DNA from: an uncultured Hyphomicrobiales bacterium
GTDB lineage: Bacteria; Pseudomonadota; Alphaproteobacteria; Rhizobiales; Rhizobiaceae
NCBI GenBank assembly: GCA_943908365.1
Contig: CALTTH010000017.1
Span: 1-64,000, forward strand
Length of the DNA stretch: 64,000 bases
Direction: 5' to 3'
The notes beneath the pieces were generated by a model, which was not told the DNA's origin, made no database searches, and saw nothing but the letters and a program-made list of their open reading frames with translations. The first letter of the stretch is position 1. The number at the start of each line of letters is the position of its first letter. This document shows positions 50,963 through 59,930 of this stretch, piece by piece. The position numbers and the translations under genes are program-made.

Positions 50963-51324
50963 TGCGCCTCACGAGCGAACTGTTGCAGCGAATAGGTGCC
51001 ATCGTCCTCGGCATTCTTCTGCGCGTCCTTCAGCAGCTCAACAACCGCCTTGACGGCCTTCATGCTCGCTTCGACGCGGCGGGTATTAATGGCGAGCTTT
51101 TCCTTGATGTCGAGGATCTGCTGACGATGCACTTCGGCGATCTTCGGGCTTTCGACGTCGCGGATCAACATAGTGAGTTCGTAGAGGCAACGGCTCTTGT
51201 GGGCGTTCGACAGTTTGAAGTCGAAGTCAGGTTCTTTGCCGATTCTAGCGTTCTCGTTGTCGATGACCGCTTCGAGACGACCGAGCACAGCCTGAATTCT
51301 GTAGTCGTTATTGACAATTTCCAT
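50959..51324 (-). CDS. flgN: FlgN-like export chaperone
   Basis: A 121-residue, wholly helical, charged protein without signal or membrane span. Size, helix pattern (YRIQAVLGRLEAVIDNENAR, then LDIKEKLAINTRRVEASMKA) and position after the FlgJ-type gene match rhizobial flgN, chaperone of hook-filament junction proteins. The sequence family is weakly conserved, so the name leans on context. Confidence 0.62.
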   Translation of the reverse strand: MEIVNNDYRIQAVLGRLEAVIDNENARIGKEPDFDFKLSNAHKSRCLYELTMLIRDVESPKIAEVHRQQILDIKEKLAINTRRVEASMKAVKAVVELLKDAQKNAEDDGTYSLQQFAREAQ

Positions 51325-51347
51325 GGTACTTCAGCGCTCCGCCTGAC

Positions 51348-51902
51348 TCAGCTATTGGTTTTCTTGGTTTCGGTGTCGGAGAAGATGCGTCGCTGGAAGT
51401 CAGTGACCATGCTCATGGCAATCTTCTTGTCGTCTTCATTGACGGCAGAGACGGGCGCAGCATTGCGCTGGCGCTGCAGCGCCTGCGAATAGACTTGCTC
51501 GGCGATGCCGATGCCGCCCTTCTTGGACATCTCGTCGGCCATCTGCTCGGACATCATGCCTTTCCAGAACTCGCCTGCGGAGCCCTTGCCGTAAACCTCT
51601 TCGGTATCGGATGGCATCATGTTCTGGATGAATGTGTTGAGAACACTCGCCTCGAACTTGCGGTAGGTTTCAGGGATCTTTTCGTGATGCTCCTGCCTGT
51701 GGATGTTTCCGAGGCCTGCCTTGCTCGCTGGTGTCTCGATACTGTTGATCGCGGACTCAAAGCCGGCATTGCTGGCAGTCAGGACCGTGGCTTCCCGCGT
51801 CGCGCTCACCGCGCGCAGCTTTTCACGGGCAGCGGAGACCTGCATCGGGTCGGCCGCATTGACCACATCAAGCACAAGATCGCTTGGAGGAGAAATCGCC
51901 AC
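51348..51902 (-). CDS. flgJ: FlgJ-type rod-binding protein (CheL-like), no muramidase domain
   Basis: A 184-residue protein with the rod-binding domain: KFEASVLNTFIQNMMP, SAGEFWKGMMSEQMADEMSK and GGIGIAEQVYSQAL. It lacks the C-terminal peptidoglycan hydrolase domain of enteric FlgJ, as is usual in alphaproteobacteria, where it is also labelled CheL. The start is GTG at 51902 with AAGGA 8 bases upstream; no in-frame ATG fits. Confidence 0.85.
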   Translation of the reverse strand: MAISPPSDLVLDVVNAADPMQVSAAREKLRAVSATREATVLTASNAGFESAINSIETPASKAGLGNIHRQEHHEKIPETYRKFEASVLNTFIQNMMPSDTEEVYGKGSAGEFWKGMMSEQMADEMSKKGGIGIAEQVYSQALQRQRNAAPVSAVNEDDKKIAMSMVTDFQRRIFSDTETKKTNS

Positions 51903-51942
51903 GTCGTCATCCTTTCCGTTTTGATCGGATGACGATAGGCGC

Positions 51943-52353
51943 CTAACCTTGCTGGAGGCTGGAGGCCTTCATGCTGATCTGCAGATCGATCAGTTCGTAG
52001 ATACTGTTGTCGTCACGCGCCCTCGCCTCGTCCTCGCGGGCACTGTCGCGCTTGTCTTCCAGCTTCTCGCCCTTCTTGGTCTCCTTCAGAAGCTGCGTTT
52101 CCTGCGCTTCCTGAATTGATTCAAGACGGACATCGCGGGCCATCAGACGGCTATGTCGCATGACGTAGTGCTTCAACATGTCCTGATGCAGCGGATCATA
52201 GGAGGTCAGATAACCGGACAGTGTCTCGATCTTCTCGGCAAGCTCGGCGCGCTCACGCGTGGTGATGGCAAGCTCGTTCTCGACCATCTTGGTTAGATGC
52301 CCCTGCACCTTCACCAGCCTGTCGAGTTTCTTGGATTTCGAAAGATCCGCCAT
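51943..52353 (-). CDS. FliJ-like coiled-coil flagellar protein
   Basis: A 136-residue charged, helical protein (LDRLVKVQGHLTKMVENELA; RESIQEAQETQ-like segments; KGEKLEDKRDSAREDEARAR), matching the length and helical-hairpin pattern of FliJ-type export chaperones. It directly follows fliR. A GTG at 52362 overlapping the fliR stop is an alternative start; the ATG at 52353 opens the charged region. Sequence identity to FliJ is not evident by eye. Confidence 0.6.
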   Translation of the reverse strand: MADLSKSKKLDRLVKVQGHLTKMVENELAITTRERAELAEKIETLSGYLTSYDPLHQDMLKHYVMRHSRLMARDVRLESIQEAQETQLLKETKKGEKLEDKRDSAREDEARARDDNSIYELIDLQISMKASSLQQG

Positions 52354-52358
52354 CTCAC

Positions 52359-53111
52359 TCACATGTTCGAGAAAACGAGGAAGAAGCCGTTGACGAACTG
52401 GTTCACCACGGCGGCGATGCCGAAATAGAGCAGCAGCAGACCGCCGGCCAAAGCATAGGGGGTAGAGATGAAGTAAACCGGAATCTGCGGTGCGAGCTTG
52501 TTGATCAGGCCGATCGCCACGTTGAACAGAAAGCCGAAGAGGATGAAGGGACTTGCCACCCGGATCGCCACATTCATCGAGGCCACGAGCGTATCGGTGA
52601 GAGTGATCAGCATGCGCTGGGCCGAAATCGGTCCGCCGAGTGGGATCGAGGAGTAGGATTCCACCAGCGCTTTGAAGATGACGTGGTGAAAATCCAGAAT
52701 GAACAGTACGAGCAACACGCCGAATGTCAGCATGGCCGCAAGCTGGCTTTCGGAGGTATCTTCCAGCACATCCTGCGCGGGCGGGCCGGTGAAGGAAATG
52801 GCCGTGCCCATAACGGTTGCGGCAAACTGCATTCCCAAGAGATAGAGATGGGCGATCAGGCCGAACATCGTGCCGATGAACGTCTCATAGAGCATTGCCC
52901 GGAAGAACGTCACCGTGTTGCCCTGCGTGACGGGATAGATGACATCCCAGAGCAGCGGCAGTAGGGCAATGGAAAGCGTCAGCGCAAGGAAGAGCCTGAT
53001 CTGGACGGGAAGCCTGGCAGAGGAAAAGCCAGGCATCGCCATGAGGCAGGAACCGATCCGGCAGAAAGCCAGGAACAGCGCCATGATGGTTCCTTGCGGG
53101 TCAGAGATCAT
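52359..53111 (-). CDS. fliR: Flagellar export gate protein FliR
   Basis: A 250-residue membrane protein of the export gate with about six spans. Characteristic segments are IGSCLMAMPGFSSARLPVQI near the start and VASPFILFGFLFNVAIGLIN plus LAPQIPVYFIS near the end. Its ATG overlaps the flhA stop by four bases. Confidence 0.94.
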   Translation of the reverse strand: MISDPQGTIMALFLAFCRIGSCLMAMPGFSSARLPVQIRLFLALTLSIALLPLLWDVIYPVTQGNTVTFFRAMLYETFIGTMFGLIAHLYLLGMQFAATVMGTAISFTGPPAQDVLEDTSESQLAAMLTFGVLLVLFILDFHHVIFKALVESYSSIPLGGPISAQRMLITLTDTLVASMNVAIRVASPFILFGFLFNVAIGLINKLAPQIPVYFISTPYALAGGLLLLYFGIAAVVNQFVNGFFLVFSNM

Positions 53112-55198
53112 GAAATGGAGCCGAGGATCTTGATTTCCGTACCCTTTGCCAGTTCGACATGCGACAGCACCGGCAAGGTGCTGAAGAGTCGTTCCGTAAT
53201 CATTCTTACATATGCGCGCGTTTCCGGCAGCGTGACAAGCACGAATGGCAGACCGACATCCATGTATTCACGGATTACTTGGGTCGCCTCGTTGGAGAAT
53301 TCTTCCACCTGGCGCGGATCGATGTCGAATTCGATGACATCGCCCTTCGGATCGCGCTTCAACGCCTGCTGGAAGATGACGTCCCACTTGGTGCCGAGAC
53401 GCAGGACCCGCAGAACGCCATTGTCGGAAAGATCGCCGCAGATCTGCTGTGCCATGCGGATGCGAACATGCTCGACGATCTGTTCGGTCTTTCGCAGATG
53501 CGGCGCGAGTTCCGCCACCGCTTCGAGAATGAGGTGCAGGTTGCGGATGGAGACACGCTCTGCCAGGAGAAGCTTGAGGATGGCCTGAAGGCCGGAATAG
53601 GACATGTGCGAGGAGCAGATCTCGTCGGCGAGCTTCTTGTATTCGGGATCGAGCCGGTCGATCAGAACCTTGACGTCCTTGTAGGAGAGAAGCATCGGCA
53701 GGTTGTTGCGGATGACTTCGCTGACATGCGTCAAAAGCGCGGAGATATTGTCGATCGGGTGGAAGCCTTCGCGGCGCAGATCTTCGACGAAGTGCTCCAG
53801 CACCGAGACCGCAGGCATGCCGAACGCGGGTTCTCTGACATCATCCCCCGGCACAGATGGACGCCTGCCCTTGCCGGTGATGACCAGCACTTCCCCGACG
53901 CGCAGCGTATTGGCTGCAACCGTCGTGCCGTGGATGCGGATCTGGTAAGATTTGTCGGGGATGGCGATATCGTCGGTGACCTTGATTTCCGGCACGACGA
54001 AACCGTACTGCGCGGCAAACTTCTTGCGCATCTTGCCCACACGGAAACCCAGTTCCTGGTGCGCGCCCAGAAGACGCGGCGAGACCTGCTTGCCGAGCGC
54101 AAGCTCGATTTCGGTGGTGCGCAGAACGCTCTTGACCGTCTCGCTTTCGGCCTGCGTGGCGTCAGCTGCCTTCTGGTCTTCTTCCGCACGGGCAACGTCC
54201 TGTTCACGCTGCAATTGGCGAGGGATGAACCAGGCTCCCAGCGCCAAGAGGCCGCTGAGGGACATGAAGGGAAGGAATGGCAGGCCCGGAACGAGGGCAA
54301 GAATGAACATCAAGCCGGCAGCGACGGAAAGCGCCTTGGGATAACCGCTCAACTGGTTGATGACCGCAGTATCGGTGGAGCCGAGCGTGCCGCCGCGCGT
54401 GACGATAAGACCGGCTGCGAGCGAAACGATCAGCGCTGGAACCTGCGAGACGATACCGTCACCGACCGAGAGCTTGACGAAAACATCCGCCGCTTCGCTG
54501 ACCGGCATGCCGTGACGGAAGACACCGATGATGATGCCGCCGCAAATGTTGATCATGGTGATGAGCAGGCCGGCAACGGCGTCGCCACGCACGAATTTCG
54601 ACGCACCGTCCATCGCACCGTAGAAGGAGCTTTCTTCTTCCAGTTCGCGACGGCGAAGCTGCGCTTCCTTCTCATTGATGATGCCGGCAGACAAATCCGC
54701 ATCGATCGACATCTGCTTGCCGGGGATGGCGTCCAGGGTGAAGCGCGCGCCCACTTCTGCGATACGCGTGGCACCCTTGGTAATGACGATGAAGTTCACC
54801 ACGATGAGGATGAGGAAGACGATCAGACCGATGACGAAGTCGCCGGACATGACGAGGCTCGAGAAGCCGGCGATCACACCGCCGGCGGCATCGTGGCCCT
54901 GATGACCATGGGACAGAATCACACGCGTCGTCGCGATGTTGAGCGCGAGACGGATCATGGTGGAGATCAGCAGGATCGTCGGGAAGGAGGAGAAGTCCAG
55001 CGGACGATGGATCCAGAGCGACACCATCAGGATCAGCACTGAGAAAGCGATCGAGAAGGCCAGTCCCATATCGATGATAAAAGGCGGGATCGGCAGGAAG
55101 AGGATGCACAAAATGGCAACGATGCCCGCGGCAAACCCAATGTCGCGCCCTCGGGGGGCGACTTTCGGAAGTGGCATTACGCTGGGCGGGGTAGCCAT
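53108..55198 (-). CDS. flhA: Flagellar export gate protein FlhA
   Basis: A 696-residue export gate protein: eight N-terminal spans (residues ~20-330) with the conserved cytoplasmic loop KGATRIAEVGARFTLDAIPG and QMSIDADLSAGIINEKEAQ, then the large cytoplasmic platform domain. First gene of the minus-strand operon flhA-fliR-fliJ-like-flgJ-flgN-unknown. In Sinorhizobium fliQ lies just upstream of flhA; here it does not. Confidence 0.96.
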   Translation of the reverse strand: MATPPSVMPLPKVAPRGRDIGFAAGIVAILCILFLPIPPFIIDMGLAFSIAFSVLILMVSLWIHRPLDFSSFPTILLISTMIRLALNIATTRVILSHGHQGHDAAGGVIAGFSSLVMSGDFVIGLIVFLILIVVNFIVITKGATRIAEVGARFTLDAIPGKQMSIDADLSAGIINEKEAQLRRRELEEESSFYGAMDGASKFVRGDAVAGLLITMINICGGIIIGVFRHGMPVSEAADVFVKLSVGDGIVSQVPALIVSLAAGLIVTRGGTLGSTDTAVINQLSGYPKALSVAAGLMFILALVPGLPFLPFMSLSGLLALGAWFIPRQLQREQDVARAEEDQKAADATQAESETVKSVLRTTEIELALGKQVSPRLLGAHQELGFRVGKMRKKFAAQYGFVVPEIKVTDDIAIPDKSYQIRIHGTTVAANTLRVGEVLVITGKGRRPSVPGDDVREPAFGMPAVSVLEHFVEDLRREGFHPIDNISALLTHVSEVIRNNLPMLLSYKDVKVLIDRLDPEYKKLADEICSSHMSYSGLQAILKLLLAERVSIRNLHLILEAVAELAPHLRKTEQIVEHVRIRMAQQICGDLSDNGVLRVLRLGTKWDVIFQQALKRDPKGDVIEFDIDPRQVEEFSNEATQVIREYMDVGLPFVLVTLPETRAYVRMITERLFSTLPVLSHVELAKGTEIKILGSIS

Positions 55199-55513
55199 TC
55201 TAACTCCATCTCATCATGAGAACCGGCAGGACGTCCAGAACCTTTCCATCATGAAAAGGCCTTGCCGACCCGTTGGACGCAGATCAACGACCGAGGCTTA
55301 ATGGGTCAAGCTTGCGCGAGAATGGAGACAGGGCGAGCAATGGGCACGGGACCCGGTAAGGTGCAAAAAGCCCGTATTTTCCGCATTTCAATGGGCTGAA
55401 ATGGATTTTTAGCTTTGGTCAACCGTCATCTTGTAATATGATCGCGTTCAACATTTGCGCCATGACAGCGTATCCGTCGACCATGAAGGGTCTTCAACGA
55501 ACTAGGGCTCGTC
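55199..55513. other. 315-base divergent promoter region, flhA / DUF1217 gene
   Basis: No gene is convincing here. A TAATAT at 55433-55438 is a possible -10 for the DUF1217 gene, 70-80 bases before its start. CATCATGA occurs twice (55212 and 55248 regions) near flhA. No CtrA box was seen. Confidence 0.4.
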
Positions 55514-57694
55514 ATGGTTCTGTCGACATACAGCAGTTATCTCACCGTCAATCGAGATATGAAGGCCTCTCTCTCCAAGGTCGAGAGCCAGGCTGCGGTC
55601 AAGCGCGATACCGAGTATTACGAAGCCAATATCGGCAAGGTGAAGAACGTCGACGATTTGCTCGGCGATTACCGTCTCTATTCCTACGCGATGCAGGCCT
55701 ATGGTCTTGGGGAAATGACCTACGGCAAAGCCTTCATGCGCAAGGTGCTGGAAAGCGATCTTAGCGACAGCAAGAGCTTTGCCAATACGCTGACCGACAA
55801 GCGCTACCTTCAGATGGCCCAGGCCTTCAACTTCAAGGGCGACGCCAAGGTGGCGCAGAGCACGGCGCAGGCCGATAGCACGACCGATGCCTACAAGGCC
55901 TCCTTCCAGACCGAAGAGACCAATATCAAGACCGAGGCTGCCTATTTCGCCTCCAAGATCGGCGCGATCACAAATGTCGACGATCTGGTCAACAACACCA
56001 GGCTTCGCACCTATGTTCTGGATTCGGCCGGTCTCGATACGACCTTCACCTCCAAGGCCTATCTGAAACAGGTGCTGACAAGCGATCTCGCCGATCCCGA
56101 CAGCGTTGCCAACCAGGCGAAAAATCCGGCCTGGAAAAAGCTCACGGGGTTCTTCAATTTTAATGCGGACGGCACGGTCAACGGCCAGGCACAGACCGCC
56201 GACCAGACGGAAGATCTGAAGCTCGATTACGTTGCCAGCATGTCGAGCTATCCGTCGGCCACATTGCTGGAGGCCAATCAGCGCTACTGGGACAAGCATG
56301 TTCCCCAGGTTCAGAGCGCGCAGGATCTCGTCAAGGACAGCCGTCTCGTCGCCTACGTCAAAACGGCTTTCGGACTTAACCCCACCATGCTTGCAAGCAG
56401 CGTGGCGAGCCTGATGTATAGCCAGAACTTCGCTCAGACCTACGGCAACACCAAGCTGCTCGACGCCTTCGAGTTTTCCAGCGACGGGACTCTTCCTGCC
56501 GGCACGAACGCGCAGACGTCCGAGCAGATGTCAGCGGTAGCAAAGCAGTACACGGCGGAATTCAGGAAGGACGCGGACAAGAAGATTACGGATGCGGTCA
56601 CCAATTACGAGACCCGCATCGCCAAGATGACGAAGCTGGACGACTTCTTCGTCTCCAACAAGAAAGACGACGACAAGAAGAACGACGAGGTCAGCGAAGT
56701 CTGGGACGTGGCTTTGCGCGCCTTCGGCATCAATCCGGATGAGGTCTCCAAGTCCGAACTCAAGAAAATCCTCTCAAGCGACGTGACCGACAAGAAAAGC
56801 TACGTCAACAGACTGGACGACGACCGCTATGTCAACCTCGTCAAGGCCTTCAATTTCACCGCCGATGGGGGAACGGAAGCACCATTGACCGCGCAGTCGC
56901 AGCGCATGGTGGCCCAGGTGACTGCAGACTACAAAGCCGTCAAGCTCCGAGCTTTGACCGGTACCGCCAAAGAGAACGCGTCCAAGGCCGCGGACAAGGA
57001 AATCGCCTACTATACCTCGACGATCGCTGGGATCAAAACCGCCGATCAATTCCTGGCGGATAGCCGGCTGACCAAATTCGTGCTGGAAGCCAATGGTCTC
57101 GACCCGAAAGAGGTCTCCGCCACCGATCTGCGTAGGATGTTCAAGTCGGACCTTTCCGATCCGAAGAGCTTCGTCAACACTCAGAGCAACGGCAAGTTTG
57201 CAGAAATCGTCGCGTCCTTCAATTTCAGCGCCAAGGGACAGCTGGATGCAACAGCGGCCGAGGGCGTTCAACAGCGCGGCGCGATTTTGGAGACGACCAA
57301 CCAGTATCTGCAGCAGACACTGGAAGTGCAGCAGGGCGAGCAGAATGACGGCGTCCGCCTGGCGCTGTACTTCAAGCGCAAGGCACCGGAAATTACGAGC
57401 CCCTACTCCATCATCAGCGACAAGGCGCTCTTCACTTTCTTCAAGACGGCCTACAATCTGCCAACCGCGATTGGCAATATCGACGTGGCCAAGCAAGCCG
57501 ATCTGGTGAAGAAATACATCGATGTTGGGAAGCTCGGCGAGCCGGACTATGTCGAAAAGATCGTCAAACGATTTACCGCGCTTTACGATACGCAGAAGAA
57601 CGGCACCACCTCAACGTCGCTGAGCCTCTTGGGACGGTCGGCCTCCATCAGTGCGGATACGCTTCTGGCGGTCGCTCAGCTCAGAGCGGGTTGA
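55514..57694 (+). CDS. Large DUF1217 repeat protein beside flagellar genes
   Basis: A 726-residue protein built of six related units, at about residues 30-108, 140-218, 254-323, 360-450, 495-573 and 616-692. The unit is helical: YY-x-x-x-I-x-x-(V/I)-K-(N/T)-VDDLL, DxRL, an A-x-GL segment, KVLESDLSD, SF-x-N and AFNF. The clearest copies are 1, 2, 4 and 5; units 3 and 6 are more diverged. There is no signal peptide or membrane span, so if it is exported it may use the flagellar apparatus. DUF1217 proteins are found beside flagellar genes in rhizobia but their job is not established. Divergent from flhA. Confidence 0.85.
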   Translation: MVLSTYSSYLTVNRDMKASLSKVESQAAVKRDTEYYEANIGKVKNVDDLLGDYRLYSYAMQAYGLGEMTYGKAFMRKVLESDLSDSKSFANTLTDKRYLQMAQAFNFKGDAKVAQSTAQADSTTDAYKASFQTEETNIKTEAAYFASKIGAITNVDDLVNNTRLRTYVLDSAGLDTTFTSKAYLKQVLTSDLADPDSVANQAKNPAWKKLTGFFNFNADGTVNGQAQTADQTEDLKLDYVASMSSYPSATLLEANQRYWDKHVPQVQSAQDLVKDSRLVAYVKTAFGLNPTMLASSVASLMYSQNFAQTYGNTKLLDAFEFSSDGTLPAGTNAQTSEQMSAVAKQYTAEFRKDADKKITDAVTNYETRIAKMTKLDDFFVSNKKDDDKKNDEVSEVWDVALRAFGINPDEVSKSELKKILSSDVTDKKSYVNRLDDDRYVNLVKAFNFTADGGTEAPLTAQSQRMVAQVTADYKAVKLRALTGTAKENASKAADKEIAYYTSTIAGIKTADQFLADSRLTKFVLEANGLDPKEVSATDLRRMFKSDLSDPKSFVNTQSNGKFAEIVASFNFSAKGQLDATAAEGVQQRGAILETTNQYLQQTLEVQQGEQNDGVRLALYFKRKAPEITSPYSIISDKALFTFFKTAYNLPTAIGNIDVAKQADLVKKYIDVGKLGEPDYVEKIVKRFTALYDTQKNGTTSTSLSLLGRSASISADTLLAVAQLRAG

Positions 57695-57712
57695 TAGGGT
57701 CTGGCTGAACGC

Positions 57713-57761
57713 GCGTTGCGCCAGCGCCGCTGCAACGCCAAAGCGGCTGCGGTAGCAGCCG
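57713..57761. terminator. Two tandem hairpins between convergent genes
   Basis: GCGTTGC/GCAACGC (57713-57719 and 57732-57738) and CGGCTGC-GGTA-GCAGCCG (57744-57761) are perfect 7-pair stems. They lie between the convergent DUF1217 and yacG genes and may end transcription from both sides; neither has a U-run. Confidence 0.5.
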
Positions 57762-57770
57762 ACGCCACGC

Positions 57771-57986
57771 TCAATAATCGCTGTCGTTATCCGTGCGGCG
57801 CTGGTTGTCCGCAAGCTCCTCGTCATCGGCGACAGGAATGGCATAGGAGCCGTTCAGCCAACGGGACAGATCAAGCGACCGGCAGCGATCGGAACAGAAG
57901 GGGTAATCTTCGCGGGTCGAGGGCCTGCCGCATTCGGGGCATGGCTGTGCCTTGCGAAGAGGCGTAACTTTTGGATCGGACGTCAT
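57771..57986 (-). CDS. yacG: DNA gyrase inhibitor YacG (zinc-finger)
   Basis: A 71-residue zinc-binding protein with CPECGRPS and FCSDRCRSLDLSRWLNG, the CxxC...CxxxC pattern of YacG, which binds GyrB and blocks DNA binding. The acidic C-terminus is variable. Starts five bases after maf. Confidence 0.92.
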   Translation of the reverse strand: MTSDPKVTPLRKAQPCPECGRPSTREDYPFCSDRCRSLDLSRWLNGSYAIPVADDEELADNQRRTDNDSDY

Positions 57987-57991
57987 GCTTC

Positions 57992-58615
57992 TCAGCCTTC
58001 CTGCCAGCCCGACGTGACTTCGAAGCCTTCGCCCGCCAGGAGTGCGGCCGTTTCGTAAAGCGGCAGTCCCACAACATTGGTGTAGGAGCCCGTCAGCTTC
58101 TGGACGAAGCAGCCGGCAATACCCTGGATGGCGTAGGCGCCAGCCTTGCCGCGCCATTGGCCGGACGCGATGTAGTTTTCAATTTCGAACTGCGACAAAC
58201 GCTTGAAGCGGACCTTGGTTTCGGCCACCTTCTGACGCATCTTGCCGTTCGGGGTAATCAGGCAGATGCCCGTATAGACCCAGTGGCTTCTGCCGGAGAG
58301 GAGATGGAGTGCCGCCGAAGCGTCCTCGATATATTCCGCCTTGCCAACGATCCTGCGACCGACGGCGACCACGGTATCGGAACCGAGTATATAGGCATCC
58401 CGCCAGGCCAGTTCGCCCTTGACCGCTTTGTGAGCGGCCTGTGCCTTCTGCAAAGACAAGCGGCGGCAGAGTGTGCGGGGATGTTCGAGGCGTGCAGGTG
58501 TTTCGTCGATGTCCATCGGCATCAGGCGCGTGGGCTCGATACCCACCTGATGCAGGAGCTCAAGACGGCGTGGCGATCCGGAAGCCAGAATCAGCTTTTG
58601 TTTTGGGTCTGTCAT
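57992..58615 (-). CDS. maf: Maf family nucleotide pyrophosphatase
   Basis: A 207-residue Maf protein that hydrolyses non-canonical or specific nucleoside triphosphates (family: dTTP/UTP or m7GTP). The signature LASGSPRRLELLHQVG opens the protein, with ILGSDTVVAVGRRIVGKAE and GKAGAYAIQGIAGCFV downstream. Next to yacG, as in most alphaproteobacteria. Confidence 0.92.
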   Translation of the reverse strand: MTDPKQKLILASGSPRRLELLHQVGIEPTRLMPMDIDETPARLEHPRTLCRRLSLQKAQAAHKAVKGELAWRDAYILGSDTVVAVGRRIVGKAEYIEDASAALHLLSGRSHWVYTGICLITPNGKMRQKVAETKVRFKRLSQFEIENYIASGQWRGKAGAYAIQGIAGCFVQKLTGSYTNVVGLPLYETAALLAGEGFEVTSGWQEG

Positions 58616-58645
58616 GCTCTGCCAGCCGTCCGATCTATCGGGCGA

Positions 58646-58864
58646 TTACTTGAAACGGTAGGTGATGCGGCCTTTGGTGAGGTCGTAAGGGGTCATTTCA
58701 ACCAGGACTTTGTCGCCAGCGAGAACACGGATACGGTTCTTTCGCATGCGTCCTGCCGTGTGAGCAATGATCTCATGCTCGTTTTCCAGCTTCACACGGA
58801 ACGTCGCATTGGGCAGGAGTTCGGTCACGACGCCCGGGAATTCAAGGACTTCTTCTTTTGTCAT
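58646..58864 (-). CDS. infA: Translation initiation factor IF-1
   Basis: A 72-residue OB-fold factor: VVTELLPNATFRVKLENEHE and AGRMRKNRIRVLAGDKVLVE are nearly universal IF-1 segments, ending TPYDLTKGRITYRFK. Normal length. It lies 30 bases before maf on the same strand. Confidence 0.98.
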   Translation of the reverse strand: MTKEEVLEFPGVVTELLPNATFRVKLENEHEIIAHTAGRMRKNRIRVLAGDKVLVEMTPYDLTKGRITYRFK

Positions 58865-58971
58865 ATAGGTTTGTTTCTTCCTGTTGATGATGCCAGGCGC
58901 AAAGTGCCCGGGAAAATTGCGCGGAAACTACACAATCGCCGCACATTTGTGAACCTAAATTGTCGTCCGCT

Positions 58972-59451
58972 TTAAAGCGTTTCCGAAAATGGCTGCGCGC
59001 GTTGCGGCAGGCGCTCGGAAATGAGCTTTTTCAGGTGATCGCGAACCTCGCGATAGGCTTCCAGCCTCTGTTCTCTGGAGCCAGTTTCCACCGTCGGATC
59101 CATGGTTGGCCAATAGACGACGTCGAGCGCATTGTACCGCGTCAACTCGAGTGCGGCGTGATGGGCCTCTGGTGTCAAGGTAATGATCAGATCGAAGAAG
59201 TCGTCCTCGATCTCATCCATAGTACGCGGTTTGTGCTTGCCAAGCGTCAGTCCGGCTTCGTCCAGAACAGCATCGACGAAGGGATCGCGATCGCCTGCCC
59301 TGACGCCTGCGGACTGGATATAGATGCCGGGAGCGACGATCTGCTTGGCGATGACCTCTGCCATGGGAGAACGGATGGAGTTCATGCCGCACATGAATAA
59401 TATGGCGCGTGGGGCCTTGTCTTTCAAGTCTGGAGCGGCTGGACCTTCCAT
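58972..59451 (-). CDS. Low molecular weight phosphatase (ArsC/LMW-PTP fold)
   Basis: A 159-residue protein with the CX5R catalytic loop FMCGMNSIRSPMAE near residue 22 and a late Asp region (YWPTMDPTVE) expected to hold the acid. It is annotated as arsenate reductase-like or protein tyrosine phosphatase in relatives. A TTG-start version from 59466 would overlap UPF0262; the ATG at 59451 with GAGG at 7 bases is preferred. No arsenic genes are nearby, so phosphatase activity is more likely. Confidence 0.87.
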   Translation of the reverse strand: MEGPAAPDLKDKAPRAILFMCGMNSIRSPMAEVIAKQIVAPGIYIQSAGVRAGDRDPFVDAVLDEAGLTLGKHKPRTMDEIEDDFFDLIITLTPEAHHAALELTRYNALDVVYWPTMDPTVETGSREQRLEAYREVRDHLKKLISERLPQRAQPFSETL

Positions 59452-59453
59452 GT

Positions 59454-59927
59454 CTAGCCTCGCCAATAGAGGACACAGACGAGGGTAAAGAGGCGGCGTG
59501 CAGTATCGAAGTCCATCTTGATCTTGCCCGAAAGACGATCCATCAGCGTCTGCGATCCATCATTGTGGATACCGCGCCTGCCCATATCGATCGCCTCGAT
59601 CTGGCTGGGCGTCGAAGACCGGATAGCCTCGTAGTAGCTCTCGCAGATCAAGAAATAATCCTTGATGATGCGGCGGAAGGGCGTGAGCGACAGAATGTGC
59701 GTGGCCACATCTGTCCCCTCTTCCGTGGTGATGGAGAAAACGAGCTTTGCATCCACCAGCGAGATGTTAAGCCGGTACGGGCCGCCCATATGCCCCATCG
59801 GCTCAAAGCTGTTTTCCTCGATCAGATCGAAGATCGCGACGGCGCGCTCATGCTCCACATCAGGCGTGGACCGGCCGATACTCTCATCCAGCACCACGTC
59901 GCATAACCTGAAGTCGCCTGCCGCCAT
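59454..59927 (-). CDS. UPF0262 family protein
   Basis: A 157-residue cytoplasmic protein of a family found mainly in alphaproteobacteria and typically placed after hisD. Conserved segments include LDESIGRSTPDVEHERAVAI, FDLIEENSF and FRRIIKDYFLICESYYEAIR. Function unknown. The ATG has GGAAGGG 6 bases before it, within the end of hisD, from which it is three bases away. Confidence 0.9.
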   Translation of the reverse strand: MAAGDFRLCDVVLDESIGRSTPDVEHERAVAIFDLIEENSFEPMGHMGGPYRLNISLVDAKLVFSITTEEGTDVATHILSLTPFRRIIKDYFLICESYYEAIRSSTPSQIEAIDMGRRGIHNDGSQTLMDRLSGKIKMDFDTARRLFTLVCVLYWRG

Positions 59928-59930
59928 CTG

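Noticed and set aside
53159..55042. 627-codon plus-strand frame opposite flhA
   Set aside because: Highly charged, low-similarity translation exactly antisense to an intact FlhA.
58972..59451. Arsenate reductase in an arsenic operon
   Set aside because: The fold fits, but neighbours are hisD and UPF0262 and no ars genes are present.
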